Source: Cupriavidus sp. (lineage in GTDB: Bacteria > Pseudomonadota > Gammaproteobacteria > Burkholderiales > Burkholderiaceae). Taken from it: DNA of 64,000 nt. Each line of letters begins with the position of its first letter. The first letter of the stretch is position 1. Of this stretch, positions 1-7,794 are shown one piece after another. The DNA lies in assembly GCA_031180665.1 (NCBI GenBank), contig JAPSLP010000012.1:62001-126000 (forward strand). The letters are read 5' to 3'. Under the pieces are notes generated by a model, which searched no databases, was not told the DNA's origin, and worked only from the letters and a program-made list of their open reading frames with translations. A program made the position numbers and the translations under genes.

Positions 1-24
1 AGTGCCGCAGTCGGTGCCGAACAT

Positions 25-51
25 GGGTGGCCCGGCTGCCGGGGGCCACCC
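25..51. repeat. GC-rich stem-loop
   Basis: GGGTGGCC at 25-32 pairs with GGCCACCC at 44-51 around a short GC-rich loop. It sits just before the ribosome-binding site of the first gene. No T-run follows, so it may be the terminator of a gene left of the window or a leader hairpin. Only the inverted repeat is seen. Confidence 0.35.
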
Positions 52-75
52 CATTCATCAGCGAGAGGACTTCCG

Positions 76-852
76 ATGGAACGAATCGACTTCGAGGTAC
101 GGGACGGCGTCGCCACGCTGACGCTGAAAGATCCGAAGACGCGCAACGCGCTCGGGCCCGCGATGCGCGAGGAAATCGCCGAGGCGGTGCGCGTGGTGGC
201 GACCGACCGCGGCATTCGCGCGCTGGTGCTGACCGGCGCCGGCGGGCACTTCTGTTCGGGCGGCGATCTGCGCAATATCGCGACCGCCGGTCTGGACAAC
301 CAGGGCTGGCGCGAGCGGCTCGGCGATCTGCACCGATGGCTGCGCGACCTGATCGGCCTCGACAAGCCGGTGATCGCGGCCGTCGATGGCGCGGCCTTCG
401 GTGCGGGCTTTGGCCTGGCGTTGACGGCCGACTTCCTGCTCGCCACGCCGCGGGCGCGCTTCTGCGTGTCCTTCCTGAAGGTCGGCCTGGTGCCGGATTG
501 CGGGATCTTCCACACGCTGCCGCGCGTGGTTGGCGTGCAGCGCGCGAAGGAGCTGATGCTGTCGGCGCGCGAGGTCGGCGCCGAGGAGGCGCTGCGGCTG
601 GGGATTGCGATGGAGCTTCACCCGCCGGAAGCCCTGGCGCCACGCGCCCATGCGATGGCGCGCAGCTTTGTCGGGGCCTCGCCGATGGCGGTCAGCCTGA
701 TCAAGCGCGCGGTGGCCGCGGACGGGGACCTCGCGACCGCGCTGGAACTGGAAGCCAATGCGCAGGCGCTGGCGATGGGCACGGGGCACCATCGCGATGC
801 GGTGGAGGCGTTTCTGGAGAAGCGGCCGGCGCCGTTTCAGTGGCCGGCCTGA
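76..852 (+). CDS. enoyl-CoA hydratase/isomerase family protein
   Basis: A crotonase-fold enzyme of 258 residues, the usual length, expected to act on acyl-CoA thioesters in the cytoplasm. The two oxyanion-hole segments are clear: GGHFCSGGDL near residues 56-65 and DGAAFGAGFGL near 104-114. The first catalytic Glu of true enoyl-CoA hydratases is not evident. The second acid position carries Asp141 in a GLVPD motif, as in PaaG-like delta3-delta2 isomerases. That favours an isomerase or ring-CoA role over hydration, which is inference. A GAGAGGA ribosome-binding site precedes ATG76. No other beta-oxidation genes are nearby, so the substrate cannot be named. Downstream lies a palindromic repeat cluster. 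Confidence 0.9.
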   Translation: MERIDFEVRDGVATLTLKDPKTRNALGPAMREEIAEAVRVVATDRGIRALVLTGAGGHFCSGGDLRNIATAGLDNQGWRERLGDLHRWLRDLIGLDKPVIAAVDGAAFGAGFGLALTADFLLATPRARFCVSFLKVGLVPDCGIFHTLPRVVGVQRAKELMLSAREVGAEEALRLGIAMELHPPEALAPRAHAMARSFVGASPMAVSLIKRAVAADGDLATALELEANAQALAMGTGHHRDAVEAFLEKRPAPFQWPA

Positions 853-875
853 CGAAGGCGCCCATCGGGGTTCTG

Positions 876-1072
876 CCCTCTTCCCCCCCTTTCCCACAAG
901 TGGGAGACGGAAGCCGAGCACGGGCCGTGACAACGAACGGCTCGCTGACGGTTTTCTCGCCGCCTCCACAGATGGAAGGAGAAGGGGAGCCGAGTACGAG
1001 CGCTGACGACCAGCCGACTCTGATGGTGTTCTCCCCTCTCCCGCCAGGCCGGAGGGGCCGGGGGAGAGGGCA
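876..1072. repeat. composite intergenic palindromic repeat cluster A
   Basis: This gap between the convergent crotonase and ettA genes has three modules. A forward pyrimidine-rich unit (CCCTCTTCCCC then CCCACAAGTGGGAG, 876-906) is followed by a middle unit (TTTTCTCGCCGCCTCC then GGAAGGAGAAGG, about 954-990). An inverted copy of the first unit (CTCTCCCGCC then GGGGGAGAGGG, 1029-1072) closes it. The same three-part layout recurs at 39160-39342. REP/BIME-like repetitive DNA is the best description. Confidence 0.65.
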
Positions 1073-1084
1073 GGCGCGATCGCC

Positions 1085-2752
1085 TCAGCGAGCGATCGGC
1101 TTGTAGCGGATGCGCTTGGGCTTGGCAGCTTCCTCGCCCAGGCGGCGCTTCTTGTCGGCCTCGTACTCCTGATAGTTGCCGGCGAAGAACTCCACGTGCG
1201 AATCGCCTTCGAAGGCCAGGATATGCGTCGCGATCCGGTCCAGGAACCAGCGATCGTGCGAGATCACCATCACGCAGCCGGCGAACTCGAGCAACGCGTC
1301 TTCCAGCGCGCGCAGCGTTTCCACGTCGAGGTCGTTGGACGGTTCGTCGAGCAGCAGCACATTGCCGCCGGCGATCAGCGTCTTGGCCAGATGCAGGCGA
1401 CCGCGCTCGCCGCCCGACAGCGTGCCGACGTGCTTCTGCTGGTCCGAGCCCTTGAAGTTGAAGCGGCCGATATAGGCGCGCGACGGCGTTTCGTAGCGGC
1501 CCACGGTCAGCACATCCGCGCCGCCGGAGATTTCCTCGAACACCGTCTTGCTGCCGTCGAGCGCATCGCGGCTCTGGTCGACATAGGCCAGCTTGACGGT
1601 CGGCCCGATCTTGATTTCGCCGCTGTCGGGCTGCTCCTTGCCGGTCAGCATGCGGAACAGCGTCGACTTGCCGGCGCCGTTCGGACCGATCACGCCGACG
1701 ATCGCGCCGGGCGGCACCTTGAAGCTCAGGTTGTCGATCAGCAGCCGATCGCCGTAGGCCTTCGATACGTTCTCGAACTCGATCACCTCATTGCCGAGCC
1801 GCTCGCCGACCGGAATGAAGATCTCCTGGGTTTCGTTGCGCTTCTGGTATTCCTGGCTGTTCAGCTCGTCGAAGCGCGCCAGACGCGCCTTGGACTTGGC
1901 CTGCCGGCCCTTCGGATTCTGGCGTACCCATTCCAGCTCCTTCTTCAGCGCCTTCTGCCGCGCCGACTCGCTGGACTCTTCCTGCTTCAGCCGGTTTTCC
2001 TTCTGGTCCAGCCACGAGCTGTAGTTGCCCTTCCACGGAATGCCGTGGCCGCGGTCCAGTTCCAGAATCCACTCGGCCGCGTTGTCGAGGAAGTAGCGAT
2101 CGTGCGTCACGGCAACCACCGTGCCCGGGAAACGGGTCAGGAACTGCTCCAGCCATTCGACCGATTCGGCATCGAGGTGGTTGGTCGGCTCGTCCAGCAG
2201 CAGCATGTCCGGGCGCGACAGCAGCAGACGGCACAGCGCCACGCGGCGCTTCTCGCCGCCCGACAGATGGCCGACCTTCGCGTCCCACGGCGGCAGCCGC
2301 AGCGCGTCGGCCGCGACTTCCAGCTGCTGTTCGGCATTGTTGCCGTCGCTGGCGGCCAGGATCGCCTCGTACTTGGCCTGATCGGCGGCCAGTTGGTCGA
2401 AGTCGGCGTCCGGCTCGGCGTAGGCCGCGTAGATTTCCTCGAGCTTCTTGCGCGCCTCGAACACCTCGCCCAGGCCACCCTCGACCGCTTCGCGCACGGT
2501 CTGCTCGGGATCGAGCTGCGGCTCCTGCGACAGATAGCCGATGTTCAGATTCGGCATCGGGATCGCTTCGCCCTCGATGTCCTTGTCGACGCCGGCCATG
2601 ATCTTGAGCAGCGTCGACTTGCCCGAGCCATTCAGACCGAGCACGCCGATCTTGGCGCCGGGGAAAAAGGACAGCGAAATATCCTTCAGGATCTGACGCT
2701 TGGGCGGAACGATCTTGCCCACGCGATTCATCGTATAAACGTACTGTGCCAT
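1085..2752 (-). CDS. ettA: energy-dependent translational throttle protein EttA (ABC-F ATPase)
   Basis: A cytoplasmic ABC-F ATPase of 555 residues, the same length as E. coli EttA, which binds the ribosomal E site and gates the first elongation step according to the ATP/ADP ratio. Two nucleotide-binding domains are visible. The first has Walker [10 protein letters not shown] and signature LSGGEKRR; the second has GPNGAGKST and LSGGERGR. A basic, Glu/Lys-rich linker lies between them. The frame stays open about 100 codons upstream, but the conserved N-terminus [13 protein letters not shown] marks ATG2752 as the start. The upstream extension is low-complexity and was rejected. It converges on the crotonase gene across repeat cluster A. 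Confidence 0.95.
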   Translation of the reverse strand: MAQYVYTMNRVGKIVPPKRQILKDISLSFFPGAKIGVLGLNGSGKSTLLKIMAGVDKDIEGEAIPMPNLNIGYLSQEPQLDPEQTVREAVEGGLGEVFEARKKLEEIYAAYAEPDADFDQLAADQAKYEAILAASDGNNAEQQLEVAADALRLPPWDAKVGHLSGGEKRRVALCRLLLSRPDMLLLDEPTNHLDAESVEWLEQFLTRFPGTVVAVTHDRYFLDNAAEWILELDRGHGIPWKGNYSSWLDQKENRLKQEESSESARQKALKKELEWVRQNPKGRQAKSKARLARFDELNSQEYQKRNETQEIFIPVGERLGNEVIEFENVSKAYGDRLLIDNLSFKVPPGAIVGVIGPNGAGKSTLFRMLTGKEQPDSGEIKIGPTVKLAYVDQSRDALDGSKTVFEEISGGADVLTVGRYETPSRAYIGRFNFKGSDQQKHVGTLSGGERGRLHLAKTLIAGGNVLLLDEPSNDLDVETLRALEDALLEFAGCVMVISHDRWFLDRIATHILAFEGDSHVEFFAGNYQEYEADKKRRLGEEAAKPKRIRYKPIAR

Positions 2753-2837
2753 GCGGCTTACCCAGTGAAATGACTGTGTTGGAGGGGGATGGCGCAGTGT
2801 AGCAAACCGGGGGCGGCGGGCGGACGGGTTGGCCGCT

Positions 2838-2886
2838 GCGCCGGCCGTTGCGCCGGCCGATAGGCCGACCGATGGGCCGACCGATG
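2838..2886. repeat. 12-bp tandem repeats upstream of ettA
   Basis: Four adjacent 12-bp units: GCGCCGGCCGTT, GCGCCGGCCGAT, then GGCCGACCGATG twice. They lie between the divergent ettA and the small gene at 2955. The array is short and imperfect and could vary in copy number between strains. Confidence 0.6.
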
Positions 2887-2954
2887 GGCCGGCTGCTGGC
2901 GCGGTATCATCGGCCCTTCGCCTTCGGGCAAATCCCCCGCTGACCGAGTAAGAC

Positions 2955-3182
2955 ATGAGCCCCAAACCCGCCCGCACCCTGACCTTCAAGTGCAAGAAGT
3001 GCAACAAGCCCGTGACACTGTACCTGCAGAAGGTGTCGGCCTGCTCGCATATCACGCCGTATCAGGGCTGGTGCAAATGCGGCGAGCTGATGCGCCATGC
3101 CATCGGCGACAAGGACGCGGTGCAGTCGTATGTGGAATCGCAGGATATCTTGTGGGCGCACTCGCATCATCATCATCATTGA
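2955..3182 (+). CDS. small Cys-rich (zinc-ribbon-like) protein with C-terminal His run
   Basis: A 75-residue protein with no recognised family. Four Cys are visible: a CKKC pair near residues 13-16, Cys30, then a CKC near 40-42, a spacing compatible with binding one zinc. The C-terminus reads WAHSHHHHH, with five native consecutive His after an earlier HS. Zn, Ni or Cu handling is possible but is inference from composition. It is divergent from ettA, and no partner gene is adjacent. The short frame keeps clear amino-acid patterning ([14 protein letters not shown]), which supports it being real. Confidence 0.7.
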   Translation: MSPKPARTLTFKCKKCNKPVTLYLQKVSACSHITPYQGWCKCGELMRHAIGDKDAVQSYVESQDILWAHSHHHHH

Positions 3183-3287
3183 GCCGCTCCTGAGGGTCAG
3201 CCACACCCGGGGCCTGTTTCGCGGCATTGCCGTATGACGGCACCCAGGTGGGCCGAGTCGCGGATCGCCACGCCGTTCGGCGGTGAG

Positions 3288-3351
3288 TTACCGCTCGGGA
3301 AGACAGGTCCCTCGATCTGCATCTTCTGATGGGGAAGTTACCGCTCGGTAA
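3288..3351. promoter_or_regulatory. pair of TTACCG-N2-CGGTAA operator-like palindromes
   Basis: TTACCGCTCGGTAA at 3338-3351 is a perfect inverted repeat (TTACCG / CGGTAA) with a 2-bp centre. TTACCGCTCGGGAA at 3288-3301 is the same site with one mismatch, exactly 50 bp upstream. Such short palindromes are typical of TetR-family operators. They lie 49 bp before the glycosyltransferase-like gene. No TetR gene is seen in the window, so the regulator is unknown. Confidence 0.45.
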
Positions 3352-3399
3352 TTCGGTGGCACATTCATTGTTCCCAATGGCCCGATATCGTGTCGCCTC

Positions 3400-4203
3400 T
3401 TGACGGACCACGTCCACATCACCGTGAACTCACACCACTCCACTCGGCCTCCCACCAGCGTGCTGGTGGCCTCCCCGATCTACAACGATCAGTGCTACGG
3501 CTCCTATACCCATTCGCTGCTGCAATTGCAGGCCGCGTTCCATCAACGGGGTATCGGCTTCGAATACGCGTGGACCAGGAGCTCGAGCCTGATCACGATC
3601 GCGCGCAATCTGCTGGCCAACTGGTTTCTGAAGCGGACGACTTGCAGCCACTTGCTCTTCATCGATGCCGACATGGTGTTTCGCAGCGCCGACGTACTGG
3701 CAATGCTGGAGACCGATCTCGACGTGATTGCCGCGATGTGTCCGCGCAAGGAAATCAACTGGTCCAATGTCGCGGCAGCCGCGCGCAGTCACCCCGACAT
3801 GGCACCTCACGAGCTGGCCAAGGTGTCGGCGTCCTACGGCACGTTTGAACTCGTTCAGCCAGAGCTCGGTATCAAGACCCACACGCCGGTGGAGGTCAAT
3901 GGAATCGGCACCGGCATCATGCTGATCCAGCGACGCGTATTCGAGCGAATGGCCGCGGCGTATCCCGACGCGACCATGAAGTCGCCGGATCGCTCAAGCG
4001 ATGAGAGGATCCACGTGTTCTTCGATCTCGGACGAGATGAGCACGGCGACATGCTGTCGGAGGACCTGATGTTCTGCAAACGATGGCGCGAACTGGGCGG
4101 CAAGGTGCATGGCGCGCCGTGGTTCGAGGTAGGCCATATCGGCAGCCATGAATTCCGGGGAAGCCTGTTCGATATCGCGGCCGTGCCCGGCGCGGTGCTG
4201 TAG
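3400..4203 (+). CDS. GT-A-like glycosyltransferase (family 2-like), orphan
   Basis: A 267-residue protein resembling GT-A glycosyltransferases. It has an N-terminal beta-strand (SVLVASPIYN, residues 20-29), a hydrophobic strand ending in the metal/nucleotide-sugar motif D89-A-D91 (LLFIDADM), and a C-terminal EDLMFCKRW segment followed by the VGHIGSHEFRG ending seen in small phage- and capsule-associated transferases. No signal peptide or membrane segment is seen. The frame opens with TTG; GTG3424 is an alternative, and neither has a strong Shine-Dalgarno. There is no glycan cluster around it, so the acceptor is unknown. It is convergent with the broken Bug gene, 66 bp away. Phage or transferred origin is possible. 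Confidence 0.65.
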   Translation: MTDHVHITVNSHHSTRPPTSVLVASPIYNDQCYGSYTHSLLQLQAAFHQRGIGFEYAWTRSSSLITIARNLLANWFLKRTTCSHLLFIDADMVFRSADVLAMLETDLDVIAAMCPRKEINWSNVAAAARSHPDMAPHELAKVSASYGTFELVQPELGIKTHTPVEVNGIGTGIMLIQRRVFERMAAAYPDATMKSPDRSSDERIHVFFDLGRDEHGDMLSEDLMFCKRWRELGGKVHGAPWFEVGHIGSHEFRGSLFDIAAVPGAVL

Positions 4204-4269
4204 ATCCGGGAACGAACGCGCTCGACGGCGTGGTAGGACATCAGCCCCGCCGTTCACGCGCCGCCCCCG

Positions 4270-5261
4270 TCAGTTCAGCTTGATATCGAGCTGCTGCACG
4301 GTCCGTCTCTCGACCTCGAACTGCTCGGCGGCGAACTTCGCATATTGCTCGCTGCTCAGGTAGACGGGCTCGAGATCGATGGCCTCCAGCGACCTCAGGT
4401 ATGACGGATCCTGCGTCGCTTTTCTGAAGGCATCGTGCAGGGTCTTGACGATATTCGGCTCCATACCCCTCGGACCCACGATGCCGACCAGCGAGCTGGC
4501 GGTGATGTCGAAGCCGAGCTCCTTCAGCGTCGGCACGTCCTTGAATCGCGGAAACCGGCTGTCTCCGACGATGGCCAATGGCCGCACCTTGCCGGCCACG
4601 GCGTACTGGCCCCAACCGGGATCGAGTACGGCATCGACGCTGCGGCCCAGCAATGCCATCAATTCCTCCGCCCCGCCCTTGTACGGGACAAAGGTGAATT
4701 GCGCCCCGACCGCCTTGGCCAGCTTCTCCATCGCAATATGGCGGGACCGCCGATGCCGACGGCGCCATAGCTGACCTTGCCGGGATTGGCCTTGGCGTAG
4801 TCGAGGAATTCGTGGAGCGTTTTCCATTTGGCGTCGGCTCGCACCACCAATCCGTATCGGTAATTGGTCAGGCCGATGATGTACGTGAAATCCTTCAGCG
4901 GGTCGTATGGCGTCTTTTGCAGATGCGGCAGCCGGAAGATGTTCGCGGCGACCATCGATAGCGTATAGCCGTTCGGCGCTGCGGTCTGCGCCATGGTCGA
5001 GGCTGCCAGCGTGGCGCCCACGCCTGGCTTGTTCAGCGGGACGATGCGTTGGTCCAGTTCCTTGCCAGCAGCGGCCAGCAGCGCGCGCAACGACGCATCG
5101 GTCGGACCGCCTGGGGGAAATGGGATCCAGAATTCAATGGGTCTTGCCGGGAAGTCGGTTTGGGCGAAGGCATCGGGGAGCAGCGTCAACGCCATCGCCG
5201 CTCCGAGGAAGCTTCGCCTTGAACAGTAGCGCGATCGGTCTTGATGCTGCGGCTTTGCCAT
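4270..5261 (-). pseudogene. Bug-family (tripartite tricarboxylate) binding protein, frameshifted
   Basis: A periplasmic Bug/TctC-type solute-binding protein split by one frameshift. The N-terminal part runs from ATG5261 (GGAGACGAAGA ribosome-binding site) with a twin-arginine-like signal SRRSFLGAAMALTLLPDAFA. It then has the Bug fold start (PARPIEFWIPFPPGGPTD) up to KVSYGAVGIGGPA. The rest (AMEKLAKAVGAQFTFVPYKG to the stop at 4270) is in another frame. Restoring one G in the + strand run at 4740-4741 (one C on the coding strand) rejoins it as GGPAHIAMEKLA, a normal family sequence of about 330 residues. Either the gene has just been inactivated or the base is a sequencing error. No TctAB membrane genes are adjacent. 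Confidence 0.85.
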
Positions 5262-5381
5262 TCTTCGTCTCCTCGTTGTTTTCGTGGACTGCGCATGCCG
5301 CTGCCTCGCGATGCATCGCCTGGGCTGCGGCGGCTGTATGACGAACTGACTGGAAGACGGTAGCGGCATTAGAGGGCGATA

Positions 5382-5410
5382 CCAATCGCAGAGACGGTCA
5401 AATCGATTGG
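5382..5410. promoter_or_regulatory. inverted repeat, possible operator
   Basis: CCAATCG (5382-5388) and CGATTGG (5404-5410) form a spaced inverted repeat within the 274-bp gap between the broken Bug gene and the small gene at 5536. AAATCGATT recurs at about 5466. It could be a site for the nearby GntR regulator or a LysR-type protein. This rests on symmetry only. Confidence 0.25.
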
Positions 5411-5535
5411 CAGAATCGGTCAGGCAGCGACGAACCGCCTGGCAGGTCAATGGCTTGGGCACTGCCAAATCGATTACATTTCCGGAAGCTAGACCGAGGA
5501 CGGAACACGTCCAATTCCAACGATCCGGGAATCTC

Positions 5536-5769
5536 ATGCACAACGACAAATTCGACCTGATCAGGCTTTCCTCCGAAGTCCGCGATCTTTTGGACAGCGA
5601 GCTCCAGGTGTCGGTCGGCAACATGGAGGTGGTCCCCTTTGCCGAGAAGCTGTACAAGCTGGTCCGCGCGCAGGCCTACAACGAAGGCGTGCTCGACGCG
5701 AAGCGCGTGATGGAACGCAAGCTGGCCGATGTTTCGGAGCAGTTGGATATCTTGCTGCAGTATGAGTAG
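5536..5769 (+). CDS. small protein of unknown function
   Basis: A 77-residue acidic, mostly helical protein without a recognised domain, signal peptide or membrane segment. The C-terminal half (residues about 45-75) is rich in Ala, Glu, Lys and Leu with heptad-like spacing and may form a coiled coil. The frame is open upstream to 5407, but ATG5536 (MHNDKFDLIRL) is preceded by CCGGGA and gives the best-patterned protein. It lies 35 bp upstream of, and in the same direction as, the broken GntR gene. Confidence 0.5.
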   Translation: MHNDKFDLIRLSSEVRDLLDSELQVSVGNMEVVPFAEKLYKLVRAQAYNEGVLDAKRVMERKLADVSEQLDILLQYE

Positions 5770-5804
5770 CAAGTATTCGCTGACGCAGGTCAGAGAGGTC
5801 TGGC

Positions 5805-6496
5805 ATGTTCAACTCGACCGCAGTCGCCGCCAATGCCGCCCGGCTGATCCAGCAGTGGATCAACGACGGCACCTACCCCGCCGGCTCGCTGCTGCCCTCC
5901 CAGCGCGAGCTCTCCGAGCGCCTCGGCATCAGCCGGATCTCGCTGCGGGAGGCGTTCTCCACCTTGCAGGGATTGGGGCTCATCGTGGCGCGTCCCGGCA
6001 AGGGCGTGTACGTCGCGGAAGGCCCCGCCCCTTCCACCCACCCCGCTTCGCCGATTCGCATTCGCTGACCGACATCTATCAACTGCGCTTCGCGCTGGAA
6101 AACTTCACCGCGCGGCTCGCCGCATTGGTGGTGGAGCCGGCCGATATCGACGCGCTGCGTGCCAATGCGGAAGCGATGCAAGCTTGCATCGAGGCATCCG
6201 ATTTCACGCAGGCCGCGCAGCTCGATTTCGATTTCCACATGCAGATCATCGCGATCTCCGGCAATCGAGCGATCGCGGAGATTCTGCGCAACAGCGCGGA
6301 GATTATTCAGGAGAGCCACCGCCTACCGTTCTACAAGCGCGGGGCGCGGCGGGCTACGTTCAACGAGCACACGGCAATCATCGACGCGCTGGCGGCGGGG
6401 GATCCTTCACTGGCGCAGCGGGCGATGGCGGACCATATCGTGCAGGCGGCGCAGCGGGCGGGGGTGCATTTTCCGACGAGTTTGGATGCTGGGTGA
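5805..6496 (+). pseudogene. GntR/FadR-family transcription regulator, frameshifted
   Basis: An N-terminal winged helix of the GntR type is clear (LLPSQRELSERLGISRISLREA, about residues 28-50, then the wing near PGKGVYV). The C-terminal FCD effector domain continues in a different frame, from about 6044 to 6496, with its metal-ligand pattern DFDFHMQ, NEHTAII and ADHIVQA. One base is missing in the C-run at 6041-6044. Adding it back gives a 230-residue protein, normal for FadR-type regulators. AGAGGT precedes ATG5805. As it stands, the protein stops after 87 residues, leaving only a DNA-binding domain. With the Bug gene this may have been a solute-uptake regulatory pair. Confidence 0.85.
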
Positions 6497-6536
6497 GGGT
6501 TAGGGGATCCGAGCTATGGCTTTGGGGTTGGAAAAT

Positions 6537-6573
6537 AAAAAAGGTCACTTGGATACTCGCGTGACCCTTTTTC
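6537..6573. terminator. bidirectional Rho-independent terminator
   Basis: AAAAAAGGTCAC (6537-6548) and GTGACCCTTTTT (6561-6572) form a hairpin with an A-run on one side and a T-run on the other. It can serve the GntR gene on + and, at a distance, the restriction gene on -. Confidence 0.65.
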
Positions 6574-6593
6574 ACTTGAACTGTTTGCACGCC

Positions 6594-6602
6594 CGAACCC
6601 GC
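6594..6602. other. possible decayed attachment-site remnant
   Basis: CGAACCCGC matches the T-arm of the tRNA-Thr gene (10168-10176) in the same orientation. There is weaker flanking similarity: TGCA upstream and GATG downstream. If the restriction island entered at the tRNA 3' end, its far border would be expected near here. Nine bases can match by chance, so this is only a candidate. Confidence 0.15.
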
Positions 6603-6643
6603 TGCTGGATGGTTGCTGACCAAGAAGAAATCGACCAAGAGCG

Positions 6644-6684
6644 GGGTTAAGGCAGGACGATTCTAAAAACCAGCAACTTAACCC
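6644..6684. repeat. inverted repeat near island edge
   Basis: GGGTTAAG (6644-6651) and CTTAACCC (6677-6684) are perfect 8-bp arms with a 25-nt loop, in AT-richer DNA about 60 bp beyond the restriction gene's stop codon. A weak terminator or a recombination-related structure is possible. Confidence 0.3.
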
Positions 6685-6744
6685 GACGCGAAACAATGCC
6701 CTTGCGCTTTCTCAAGATACCGGAACGATATTTGAACGGGACTT

Positions 6745-7794
6745 CTACAAGGAAACTTCAACCGCTGATTCGAGGACCGGTGACCCGCGTCGACGGCGGG
6801 CCTCCTTATGCATGTTAACTGGCGTCGCACCGAGAACACGAGTGACCATCGCCGCAAGGAATTGGCCCGGTTTTAGATCCTCTGGAGTCTTCTCTTCTAG
6901 GATCGTCACCTTTGGGAGCTGTGCGATCTGCCGGTCGACTTCCGATTCGAACTGAGGCGGCTGCAGGGGCGCGTCTTCCTCTTCGTGCCACGCGGTTCCC
7001 GGCTCGGGTACGCCTTCGGGAGACGGCTCCTCGCCAGTATCGGGAATCGCTGCCTCATCCGCGTAGTCCATTAACACAAGACAGGTAGCATGGTACGCGT
7101 CGTCCTCACGCCCCAGTTTGGTGAGCAAATCGAACAACCACTCTGCGGCATACGGCTCCTTGTGAAGAATATCAGAACGGAGGCCAAAGACGAAGCCGAG
7201 CGCAGCCAGAGGATGCCTTAATCGCAGATTTTTTGCGTCACCGTAAGATTCTTCGACGCGATTAGGAGCATTCTTTCCATAGGAAGAGTCCATGCGCTTC
7301 GTAGAAATCAACAGTTCAGGACCTGTTGCCCAATCCGTAATGATGACGTCAACCTGCTTGAGGTAGTTCTTGCCGAGGATTGAAGCGCTACTGGATGTTA
7401 CGCCTGATATCGAAGCCTCCTTCGCCACTCGCGCGGATAAGGTCTTCTGCAAATGGTCTGGCAGAGACTTCAACAACGATGCCACGGGCCCCGGTAGGAT
7501 GCGCGGATGGATCGGGCGCGGCCAAACCTGGTCAGCATTGAAACCTGCTCGTCGCAGTTCGTAGCTTAGCCATACGTCCAGAGCCAGTGCCGGCACCCCC
7601 GACTGAGTCCCCGCCTTCAGGTAAAGAGGAACACCTAAGAGCTTGACGAGCGTTTCGTAGTCAGGCCTAAAATGCAATGCTCCGTCGCAACCGCGGATCC
7701 ATGGATTACTATGTACGCCATGAGGAGCTGCAAGAGCGACAATACGGTCGAAAATAACCCAAGCTTTTGATTTTGCTGTTTCTTTAACGGCCAC
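6745..7794 (-). CDS. probable type II restriction endonuclease
   Basis: A 349-residue protein encoded directly after, and overlapping by 11 bp, an N6-adenine DNA methyltransferase. This is the usual arrangement of a type II restriction enzyme, and the call rests mainly on context. A PD-(D/E)XK-like core is visible: D149 in QVDVIITD, E160 in TGPELL, and K166 in LISTKRM, with helical GDAKNLRLRHPLAALGFVFGLRS following. The residue two before the Lys is Ser, not the usual Glu/Asp, so the acidic ligand may be E160. It starts with GTG7794. The C-terminal part (about 240-290) is acidic and Pro-rich. G+C is clearly below that of its neighbours. I do not recognise a named family. Confidence 0.65.
   Translation of the reverse strand: MAVKETAKSKAWVIFDRIVALAAPHGVHSNPWIRGCDGALHFRPDYETLVKLLGVPLYLKAGTQSGVPALALDVWLSYELRRAGFNADQVWPRPIHPRILPGPVASLLKSLPDHLQKTLSARVAKEASISGVTSSSASILGKNYLKQVDVIITDWATGPELLISTKRMDSSYGKNAPNRVEESYGDAKNLRLRHPLAALGFVFGLRSDILHKEPYAAEWLFDLLTKLGREDDAYHATCLVLMDYADEAAIPDTGEEPSPEGVPEPGTAWHEEEDAPLQPPQFESEVDRQIAQLPKVTILEEKTPEDLKPGQFLAAMVTRVLGATPVNMHKEARRRRGSPVLESAVEVSL

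Noticed and set aside
876..1072. CRISPR array
   Set aside because: Repeats are palindromic and differ in orientation, without regular spacers; no cas genes in the window.
27..1106. Long + frame over the first gene
   Set aside because: Out-of-frame Arg/Ala/Gly-rich shadow; the 76-852 frame encodes the complete crotonase fold.
2753..3055. N-terminal extension of EttA
   Set aside because: The family start [10 protein letters not shown] is at 2752 and gives the exact usual length; upstream codons fall in GC-rich tandem repeats.
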